A stretch of DNA of 64,000 bases from Aureobasidium sp. EXF-3400. Lineage: Eukaryota; Ascomycota; Dothideomycetes; Dothideales; Saccotheciaceae. Location: assembly GCA_024195585.1 (NCBI GenBank), contig SWBL01000273.1, forward strand, positions 1 through 64,000. Reading direction: 5' to 3'. Within the stretch, counting starts at the first letter, position 1. Each line of letters starts with the position of its first letter. Positions 55,923-64,000 of this stretch are shown here, piece by piece. A program made the translations under genes and the position numbers. The notes beneath the pieces are model-generated. The model ran no database searches. It saw only the letters and a list, made by a program, of their open reading frames with translations, and was not told the DNA's origin.

Positions 55923-57372
55923 ATGAAGCTCTCTACCGTACGTTCTCATTCATCCATCATCCATCATCCATCATCCATCATCCATCCATCCATCATCCAT
56001 CATCCACCCATCCATCATCCATCATCCATCATCCATCCATCCATCCATCATCAACCTCCATCGTGTTACACACTCACTGACCATCACGCAGCTGTTCGGC
56101 GTCTCCGCCATCATCACCGGAGCTGTTGCCATCACTGGCAACTCTTCTTCCATCACTGGCAACTCTTCTATCATCCCACTTACTATCACCCACACTGTCG
56201 ATCCCGTCACTATCACGCACATCAGCACCCACACTCCAATCCAGGATCAACTCCACGTCAGTTTCGGCGTCGGCGAGCACTGCGATTCCACCTCCTTCAT
56301 GCGTGAGTTCCAGATGCCCATGGGTGAGTGCCATGTTCAGGATCAGCGCTTCACAACCATCCGCGCCAGACGCGTCGCAGGTGAAGGCAGCATCTTCAAG
56401 AAGAAGCGCTGTGTTCTGGCAACCTTCAGCGACACTGGCTGCGCCAAAGACGGTGCCATCATTGAGGAGCTGAGCATCGACGACTTCTTTGAGGAGGTCT
56501 ACAGCCCAACTTGTCGTGAAGTCTACACGGAGCACTACAGAGGCGTCAAAGTTCCAGCCATCGCAGCCAAGTGGGCCTGTGGACACGACATCGACCCAAC
56601 CTGGGTGGACCCAGGCCTCTCTGACTTTGAGGCTGAGGAAACCATGATCTCCGCCAGATCCATCGATGCTGAACACGACAAGGACCATGTCAAGGTCTCT
56701 CCTGCCGACAACTTGAACTGCAACAGCGCTCAGCACCGCGACACCGATACCAAGCTTCAGGGCCACTGCCACCCATTCGACAAGCCTTTCTTCTCTCTCC
56801 GTGCCGACATCAAGCGTGCAGACAAGAAAAGCGTCATCGGAGGTTCTGAGCCATGCTCTGTTCTGGTCTTCAGCGACAAGAAGTGCAGAAGAGATGGTGC
56901 CAGCATTGTCGACCTCAACAACACTCCTTCTCTTGGTGTCTGCCACAACGTCACTCTTCACCACGGCAACAACGACGCCGCCATTGCTGGTCACTCATGG
57001 AAGTGGGTCTGCGGTCGCCAGAACATCGAGAATTGCCTCAAGCCGGTCCACCACCCCAAGGCTCACCACTCTGAGGCTCACAACACTGTCGTCGGCAGCA
57101 CCACCAAGACCGTCACTGCCACCGCTACCACCAGCTTGGCTTGCTCCATGACCACCGAGTTCGCTCACTACCTTGACGTTCTCACCAGCATCATCACCCT
57201 CAAGCCTGTGACCCACACCAGCACCAGTGTCTTTACCAAGACCAAGACTCAAATCCGCACCAAGCTCATCACCAGCGTTGCTACCGACGTCTCCACTGTT
57301 CACCACTCTGTCACCAAGCCTTACACAACCACCTACATGGTCTGTGACGTCAACGAGGGTTCTCAGGTTTGA
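55923..57372 (+). CDS. Secreted protein of two tandem six-cysteine modules
   Basis: Exons 55923..55937 (15 nt, MKLST) and 56092..57372 give 431 aa. I do not recognise the family. A signal peptide is completed across the intron (MKLSTLFGVSAIITGAVA), followed by a Thr/Ser/Ile-rich spacer with a twice-repeated SSITGNSS-like unit. Module 1 spans about 69-170 (Cys69, 85, 112, 122, 146, 168) and module 2 about 215-314 (Cys215, 231, 260, 270, 289, 312). Shared patterns are C[DN]S, G[EH]CH, F.[TS][IL]RA, C.VL..FSD..C..DGA and W.CG. The C-terminal 100 residues are Thr/Ser/Val-rich, likely O-glycosylated, with no GPI signal. It is probably an extracellular wall-associated protein or effector-like factor; this is inference. 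Confidence 0.8.
55949..56054. repeat. CATC/CATCAT microsatellite inside an intron
   Basis: About 105 bp of alternating CATC and CATCAT units fill most of the 154-nt first intron (55938-56091) of the secreted-protein gene. The repeat leaves room for the donor and a short 3' part ending CACGCAG. Confidence 0.9.
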
Positions 57373-59360
57373 TGACTTTACCTTACATCGATGGGTCAGT
57401 TGACTCTTCATGATCATCGGCAAGAGCTGTTCTTGTCTTTGAGTTGATACGACTTGTTTCTTTTGTTTTCTCTTCTTCACACCATGCTGCCTCACATCTG
57501 TTGTGACAAGGAGGCTTTGCTTTTGTTCTTCACTTTGTTTCTTTCATCGGAGGTTGTCTTTTCTCATCAGCACGAGGTGCTCAGCATTACCTATTGTCGG
57601 CAGGGTTATCATTGTTAATGTTTTGTATGCGTCGCTTCGCTTGATACCAATGCATGAGTTGTTTTGTTTCTCTTATGATCATTGTGCCTCTTCTTCTTCT
57701 TCTTCTTGTGATTGTCTTCTGTGATCATGTGCATCGTGTATGCTCTTGTCCGTCTTCAATGACCAGCGGTTTGAATCACAAGTCGGTTTGAGAAGTCATG
57801 CGGTCAGTCTTGACGAGTTCAACTTTCTTCGGAGTAAGCAACCAAAAGACCCAAGTCCGTCGACAGTCACCAGAACCATCAGCGACAGGATACAGGATAT
57901 GTTTTGAGTAGATGGCGGAACTCTGAGTACTTTCTATACAGCCAGACTGAGGCGATTTGCATGAGGGCAAGTCGACGAGGTCATGTGTATATACATCTTT
58001 TGCGCGTAGAGAGTCTTCTTTGAACTTTCCTGGCACTCTTTATGATTGGAGACATACATCAAAACACAGTAGAACCATTTTAGTCGATGCAGACGTGATA
58101 GAAAATGAAGAAAACCTCGAGACCCCAATGACACGATCACATTGTTCAGGTGCTTCCATGACTCTCCTCACGAGCTAATGGGACCAAGAGAGAGGACATT
58201 GAGCTCCAAACTCGCAGGTCTGTATTCGGAGAACTAGCAAGGTGTTTGGTAGTACTGGGCAATCACAGAAAAGTTGAGTGAGAAACAAACTGCTAACTGA
58301 GAGAACTCAAGCTTTGTCGATCTATAACATCTTTACAAGTCCTGTACCAACTTGCAAGCAGAATCCGAAGTCTTGCACCGAGGCAGGATGTATGTACACA
58401 CAATACTGCTTCGACCAAATTCTCAATACCAGGCCACGGATCGAAAGACAATCTCGCGGGTGAGGTCTGCAGCAGCTTCAACCCTGTAGATAGCCCAGTA
58501 TACATTCCTGTCTCTTTCATGTAGACCAAACAGTCCAGACAGGAGGCTTCACCAGCATCCTCGGATGCGACAACCACAGCTTGCTTACTCTTGTATGTAA
58601 AAATGGATATGTCGATTTCAAAACTGTGAAGAAAGCATATGGCGAGTTCTTGGCGATAGCCTCTCATAGATCAGAGGAACTCTGTTGTGGCCAGTGAGAA
58701 GCGTGAGAACCGTCTGCGGACCACGAGTGAGACACAAGCGGATCTTTGACAATCTTGGAGATTTGTAGCATCGAAAGCTTGTATGTCGTTCGAGTTGGGA
58801 TGGCAGGCGTTCATGTGGAGGGATGCGGATCTGTGGTTGCGATTGTCCAGTACTCGCTAGTAATTTCGAGGGCTTGGTCAAGGCCTTAGGTAACGAAAAG
58901 AGCACACGGCTGTGGTTTGGACATGAGAACACAGCAGTGCTCGATCCATAAGGGAAAGAGGCCGCATCACGGTGGGTGTAGGTCTTGGTAAATTGACAGA
59001 CTGTGGCGGCATTCTCGTGTTTGGGGATTTGCGCTTCGGAAAGACGAGTGTAAGTCATGAATAGACAAGTTTGGCAGGCGATACCATTGCTTCATGACTG
59101 GCAGGACGGGAGGTGTCCTCAAGTAGGCACGATGAACGAGGACAAGCTTCGAGTGGAGGGTTTGCACAGGCGAGTGGTGTATTACGATTAGCATGCGGGT
59201 GTTTGTAAAGCTGGTGTTCATTACACTTGATACGTATCTCTGCATAACTGAATTGGTGAAACAATGTGTCCTTCTCTGTTCAGAGGCCCAAGAGCTCGAG
59301 GCGCTGGAGGTGGCGATGCGAGTATTGCTTCTCACAAACGCTGACTGATCGAGATGTGGA
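57373..59360. other. 2-kb convergent intergenic region, no gene seen
   Basis: This is 3' flank of the secreted-protein gene and of ATG33. Minus-strand frames up to 147 codons occur between 58618 and 59410, but they lack family features and one overlaps the ATG33 end. T-rich and CTT-repeat tracts lie at 57500-57720. Confidence 0.45.
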
Positions 59361-59889
59361 TCAAGCGCCATCACCCCATATGCCGATGACAGCCATGGCG
59401 AAGCCAGCAAAACCGATAGTAGCTCTTACTTGCTCGAGAGTCTGGGAGGACTTGACAGCCTTCTCGACGGTTTCGCCATTGACATCGTCCTGGTGTTGAG
59501 AGGGAAGAGCTTCGGCGGGGATGAGATCTGAGGCAGCAGCAAGACCGGCGACGAGAGAAGTCCAGAGCAGGTAGGGATGTCTAGCGCGGGCTGGCGAAAG
59601 AGCGAAGGCAAGGTTGAAAGAGAGGAACGAGATGGCAGCAAGCGAGCGCAAGTGCAAGGAGGCGGATTGTTTCAGCGAGATCAGGACATGGTGGGCGGGC
59701 TTTGCCGAGGGGAGAGCGAGCAGCGATGGTATGGACAATGCGGCCAGCGCGTACGAGGCACCCTACTCGAGGAGACCCATGTCAGTTGATTGAACGAACC
59801 CATTGTGCAGAGCGAGATTCGGAGCTCACAGTGAAGAGACCCAGACTCGTCGTGCCCACAAACTTGCACGCGGAAATGGTGGATGGCAT
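59361..59889 (-). CDS. ATG33: Atg33-like mitophagy protein
   Basis: Exons 59889..59830 and 59762..59361 give 153 aa. Atg33 is a small mitochondrial outer-membrane protein needed for selective mitophagy in yeast. The start SACKFVGTTSLGLFTGASYA matches the family's first span. Further hydrophobic segments are LRSLAAISFLSFNLAFALSP, YLLWTSLVAGLAAASDL and a C-terminal ATIGFAGFAMAVIGIWGDGA. About 35 polar residues (PSQHQDDVNGETVEKAVKSS) precede the last span. The assignment rests on the N-terminal match, size and span order. The intron is phase 0 with a GTGAGC donor. Confidence 0.82.
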
Positions 59890-60423
59890 TTTGAAGTTAT
59901 CGGCAGATGGTCGAAACAGACTCGATGTGTCGTCGTCTGTCTGTCGTGTGTCTGCGTTTCACCTCTCCCCATACCATCTCTTAAGTCAGGTCCGTGCATC
60001 TCCACACTCCAACGACCCTGCATCGAGCACAAGCACTCTGACTTTTGCAGCTTGCAAACACAGAGACACTCCCACGTCTAGAGTTTGCACCTCTGGTGAT
60101 TACATGTTCGCACTCTTCCTTGGAAGACTAGTCTCTGCATAGTCAGTATAGTCAGACTACAGCTCAATCTACTCTTCTCGTGTCAGCATTCCTATTGATT
60201 ACTATACACCTCGGTGGTCTAGCCCTGAAACATATCTACCTCGGCAGCCTCGTGCCGTTCAGCTGGCCCTGACACGACCTTGCATCTAAACACCATCTTG
60301 CTCCAGCTTCTCTTCCTCTTTACCCCTCTGTGCCAACACCGTAGTCGCGAGACCCACGCCGCTCCACCAGCCTTCTGATCGTTCCACACTATACAACCAG
60401 ATAAACTCGGACCATTTGTAACC
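59890..60423. promoter_or_regulatory. Divergent promoter, ATG33 / SPS19
   Basis: 534 bp lie between opposite start codons of two organelle-related genes. No factor site is claimed. Confidence 0.45.
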
Positions 60424-61397
60424 ATGCCGCAAGAGAAGAAAGAATATCTGAGCGACGCTTGGAAAGATGGCCTTTTTAGTGTGTTCACACGTCGCTCGGA
60501 ATAGAGTCCGCCCAATGCTAATCAGGCCCTCTAGAGGACAAGGTCCTGTTTTGCACAGGCGGTGCTGGTTCAATCTGCAGCGCCCAAACCAGAGCTCTTG
60601 TCCATCTGGGAGCATCTGCTGCCATTATTGGCCGCAACAAGGAGAAGACGGAGCGAATGGCTGCCGATATTGCTACAGCCCGCCCTGGCGCTCGTGTGCT
60701 TGCAATCGCCGGAGTCGACGTTCGCGACCCCAAGGCTCTTCAAGACGCTGCAGACAGAACAGCCAGAGAGCTGGGTTCAATCGACTATGTAATTGCTGGT
60801 GCAGCGGGTAACTTTCTTGCGCCAATGTCACAACTCAGTGCCAACGCCTTCAAGTCCGTCATTGATATCGATGTCCTCGGCAGCTACAATACCGTCAAGG
60901 CAACCTTGCCTTACCTTGTCGAGAGCGCCAAACGCAGCACTACAGGCGGAAGAATTATTTTTGTTTCGGCAACGATTCACTATACCGGCCTACCTTTGCA
61001 GACTCATGTTTCAGCCGCCAAAGCAGCCGTCGATTCTTTGTCGAATGCAGTGGCCATCGAGTACGGGCCGCTGGGCATCACATCTAATGTCATCGCACCG
61101 GGTCCCATCGGCGGCACAGAGGGCATGGAACGATTGGCCAAGAGCGATCCGGCAAGCGTTGCAAAGTCAGCAAAGAGGGTCCCTCTAGGCCGGCTGGGTT
61201 CGGTTAAGGATATAGCAGACGCGACCGTCTATGTATTCTCTGATGCAGGCAATTTTGTCAATGGCTCGACAGTCGTCGTGGATGGAGGCAGCTGGAGGGT
61301 AAATGCTGGCGGACCGGGTTCTACTTGGGAATATCCTGACTTCCTCCTGAGTGGCCAGGCTGTCGAGGGCGTCAAGGGTGGAAAGGCCAAGCTGTAG
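60424..61397 (+). CDS. SPS19: Peroxisomal 2,4-dienoyl-CoA reductase
   Basis: Exons 60424..60478 and 60535..61397 give 305 aa. This short-chain dehydrogenase reduces dienoyl-CoA with NADPH during beta-oxidation of unsaturated fatty acids. The start KKEYLSDAWKDGLF and the Rossmann motif VLFCTGGAGSICSAQTRALV are family-typical. NAG is replaced by AGAAGNFLAP, as usual for these reductases. The site after GRIIFVSATIHYTGLPLQTH includes the conserved Ser and a Lys (SAAKAAVDS), followed by NVIAPGPIGGTEGMERL. The protein ends KAKL, a PTS1-type signal (AKL) for peroxisomes. The splice is ambiguous: donor at 60478 with acceptor before 60535, or donor at 60480 with acceptor before 60537, changing one residue (Lys or Ser). 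Confidence 0.93.
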
Positions 61398-62397
61398 CCA
61401 TTAGATTGTGAGCGTCTGTGCTTTAACGTCTCTAGTCGTTATGCATCGTAGGTGCATGAAGCAAATACAGTGGCAGGAGCGAAATCAAGCTCTCGAGGAC
61501 CGCAATTCTTGGTTACATTATCAAGCCGTTGGTGTGGTTAAGTGAGCAGGTTTTGCGACGATGCTTCACGACAAAAAGTGTGACACGGCGGACGAGCAGG
61601 AAACAAAGCATGATGGGCGCCCAGGCGGCAGATCAGACGTGCATCTTGAAGACCGGAGAAGAGCAAAGGGCTTCATTGGACATGTCTCACAGGATGACGA
61701 GGTGACAAGAGATTCGCGAACCTGTTTGGCAGCGTGGGGCTCGAAATGATGAAACAGCGGGCCGGGTGAGCGCAAATCACAATCAAGAGAGGCGACAGAC
61801 TTTGGCTATGTTGGTTAGCGGCTTCGACGACTCGAGTCTTGCAAATAGGCGAGTCAACATTATTACCCAACGGCTGCAATAACATTGTGCGTTTTGTGCC
61901 TCGTTTGCTTGGTTGCTTTGCTTTGCTTGCTTGCTGGCGTCTTGTTTTGTCGCAGCTACCTGAGCTAGCTCTTCCTCCCTTCTTTCCAGTCCCAACCCAC
62001 AGTCAGCACACAGCTGGAGCTTCTCTCTCGTCGCCCTTCTGGTCCTTGCTTCATTGCTCCTTTCTGTCGTCGACCCTGCCTGGACACGCTTCGCCCACTA
62101 GCTCTCCCCCTGGCCAAGGACAGTTGATGGAAATGTACCCAAGCCGCTCGCAATCCGACGATTCGACTTTGTAATTCTGCGACGAGCCTGGACGAAGTCC
62201 GACACCCACGCTCACTCACCCACCCTCTCTCACTGCGTGTCCGCTCGATCGACACTTTTGCGCATCCAGGATCCCTGTACCACCCAAGACCAAGTCGCTG
62301 CAAGCCGCTTTGTCGCTGCAGTGTGACTTGTTGACGACCGGCCCCTCAAAGTCCCCTCGATCTGTGTCTTGGCATCCAACCGCGCTCTCATATCATC
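61398..62397. other. 1-kb intergenic region, WSC gene promoter
   Basis: This lies between two rightward genes. The 3' half (61900-62397) is C/T-rich, typical of a long 5' leader of a wall-sensor gene. No gene is seen. Confidence 0.45.
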
Positions 62398-64000
62398 ATG
62401 GTGTCTCGAGGCAGTCTTCGCAATGGCAAACTTCTGCTACTGCCGCTGGCTCTCATGTCCAACTTCTGGCGACATGCTCACGCTCTGAGCCAGGAATATT
62501 GCTCGAGCCAAAACTCCGGGTCCGACTATGACGCTGGTGAGCACTGATGATTGAGCACTGAGCACAATGTCTCATGTTGCGGCTCCATGTATGCCACCCT
62601 GCTGACTTGCATGCAGTGACCAACATCTACCAGTCTAACGGTGCGTGCCAGACAGAATGCGCCGCCAATTATGCCTTTGCCGTCGTCCAGTACCAGCAGT
62701 GCTGGTGCTCAAACTACGCTCCTGCCGATCAGCTCGACGTCTCGCAGTGCAGTCAACCTTGTCCCGGCTATCCCGACGAGAGTTGTGGAGACAAGGACAA
62801 TGGTCTGTACGGCTACATTAAGCTCAACCTCAGTCCGTCAGGCACTCTAGGCTCTGGCTCCAGCAGTAGCTCCACAAGCAGTGCCGCTCAATCTTCCACG
62901 CAGCAATCGGTAAGCTATAATGTGACTCCCTCGGATGTGCCTCTACACCACCTGCAAACCAATTCCCCCACTGCCCTGCATATCAACTGAACCACATGTC
63001 TGCTTAGACAACCACCTCATCACCCTCTCCCTCCTCCGCCCCGGTCTCTTCCTCTGTACAGAGCGATACCACCGTGCTCACCTCCGTGTCTGTCACCGTG
63101 ACCGTAAAGCAAAGTGCTTCGGTCGTCATATCCTATGTCACACCTGTATGCGTACCCCACTTCTCTTTGATCCTCAGTCACTTGCTCTTCTGCTGCACTC
63201 CTGCTCGTCTGCTTTCCGTGCTAACAAAAGTCATTTAGTCTTCCTCGACTACATCAACATCGACTTCTTCGACGCCCTCTTCAACACCTTCATCCACCAC
63301 ACCATCAACAACATCATCACCCTCATCAACATCGACATCTTTCTCCCTCACCACTACTCAAGCAGCTGTCGTGACGAGCAGTCCTTCCTCCACTGCTGCC
63401 GACACCAGCTCCCTTTCCCATACCACCTTCGTCAGTACTCGTGTTGTCACGGTCTCAGGCGGTCCAGTGACTCAAACTGTCACAAGTACCGCTGTTGTAA
63501 CTCCCGGTGCCGGCTCGCTGCAGGCAACCGAACAGAAAGGTGTATCTGGTGGAACCGTGGCAGGCGCCGTCATCGGTTCCGTCGCCGGTGTCGCCCTTCT
63601 TCTTGCAGGCGCGTTCTTGCTATGGCGCAGGAAACAAACCGAGGCATCCGATCCAGAGTCGCCAAGGTCAGGTTCCGGCTCAGGATCCGCCCGGAGAAGG
63701 ATGGAACGCAACACCAGTGTTCTCAGCAAGACCGGTCTGCTTTCCTCGGTCGGCACTACTACCGACATGGAGAAGTTCCACGACGACTCGGCGACAGGCC
63801 ACAAATACCACGGCAGCGAATCTACTGCACCAATTCCTACTAGCCCCGACGGTGATAGACGTAACAGCCGTCCACTTGTTTATGATCAACGACTCAATCC
63901 TGCTGCCCTGATGGAGCACTGGGAAAGGAACGGTAGTCGCGCGAGCATCGGCACCATGCAAGACCAAAGGGACTACTCTCGACCCTTGGGTGTTACCAAC
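62398..64000 (+). CDS. WSC-domain cell-wall stress sensor (3' end cut by window)
   Basis: Exons 62398..62536, 62617..62909, 63008..63145 and 63239 to the window end; at least 444 codons, no stop reached. A signal peptide (GKLLLLPLALMSNFWRHAHA) precedes a WSC domain with eight or more cysteines: EYCSSQNSG, GACQTECAANYAFAVVQYQQ, CWCSNYAP and CSQPCPGYPDESCG. A Ser/Thr-rich mucin-like stalk follows, then the span GTVAGAVIGSVAGVALLLAG, RRK stop-transfer and a cytoplasmic tail with many Ser. This is the build of Wsc/Slg1 sensors that feed Rho1-PKC wall-integrity signalling; which Wsc paralogue it is cannot be told. Two introns interrupt the stalk coding region. Confidence 0.9.

Noticed and set aside
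58618..59410. Two minus-strand frames of 146 and 147 codons
   Set aside because: Low-information composition, no domain, and one overlaps the ATG33 coding end in another frame. They are probably ATG33 3' flank.

Overview
The window is nuclear DNA from a filamentous ascomycete (Pezizomycotina, probably a Dothideomycete). Genes are dense, roughly one per 2.2 kb. They are split by short introns, mostly 45-75 nt with GTRNGN...YAG borders, and coding GC is balanced. Families such as WSC, MBOAT DGAT1, Atg33, secreted GH43 and single-copy KU70 fit this assignment. The species cannot be named from sequence alone. I rebuilt gene models by hand: every multi-exon model closes in frame, but none is confirmed by transcripts. 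For spliced genes the start/end fields give the outer CDS span, and exons are listed in the evidence.

Layout. 0.5-4.1 kb: an SLC35F-type transporter and a Ser-rich unknown. 6.9-21 kb: a housekeeping block with PSY2 (PP4 regulator), a DGAT1-type acyltransferase, PFS2 (mRNA 3' processing), a MAPEG glutathione transferase, and the head-to-head pair KU70/VPS34. 21.7-25.6 kb: a protein of three tandem SUMO-like folds, then IWR1 and a small unknown. 25.7-28.7 kb: a gene-poor stretch holding what looks like a broken gene. 28.7-36.7 kb: an isochorismatase-like hydrolase, an ENT nucleoside transporter, a Lys-rich unknown, an alcohol-acetyltransferase-like enzyme and a DapA-family aldolase. 37-40.3 kb: two tight divergent pairs, BUD31/NDUFA6 and RPC19/HIS3. 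40.7-52.2 kb: secreted GH43, a seven-span membrane orphan, a yapsin-like aspartic protease, an MFS transporter, RAD14 and an epoxide hydrolase. 52.8-64 kb: a transcription factor with an unusual domain order, a secreted protein made of two six-cysteine modules, ATG33, SPS19 and a WSC-type wall sensor cut by the window end.

There is no secondary-metabolite cluster, transposon, rRNA, CRISPR array or convincing tRNA. The genes mostly work in separate core processes: DNA repair (KU70, RAD14), RNA processing and polymerase assembly (PFS2, BUD31, IWR1, RPC19), lipid metabolism (DGAT1, SPS19), autophagy (VPS34, ATG33) and amino-acid synthesis (HIS3).

The most novel items are the triple SUMO-like protein, whose duplicated units are bounded by matching phase-0 introns; the two-module cysteine-rich secreted protein, whose first intron is filled by a CATC microsatellite; the GCM/WRKY-like plus C-terminal zinc-cluster factor; and the decayed gene at 25.8-27.7 kb.
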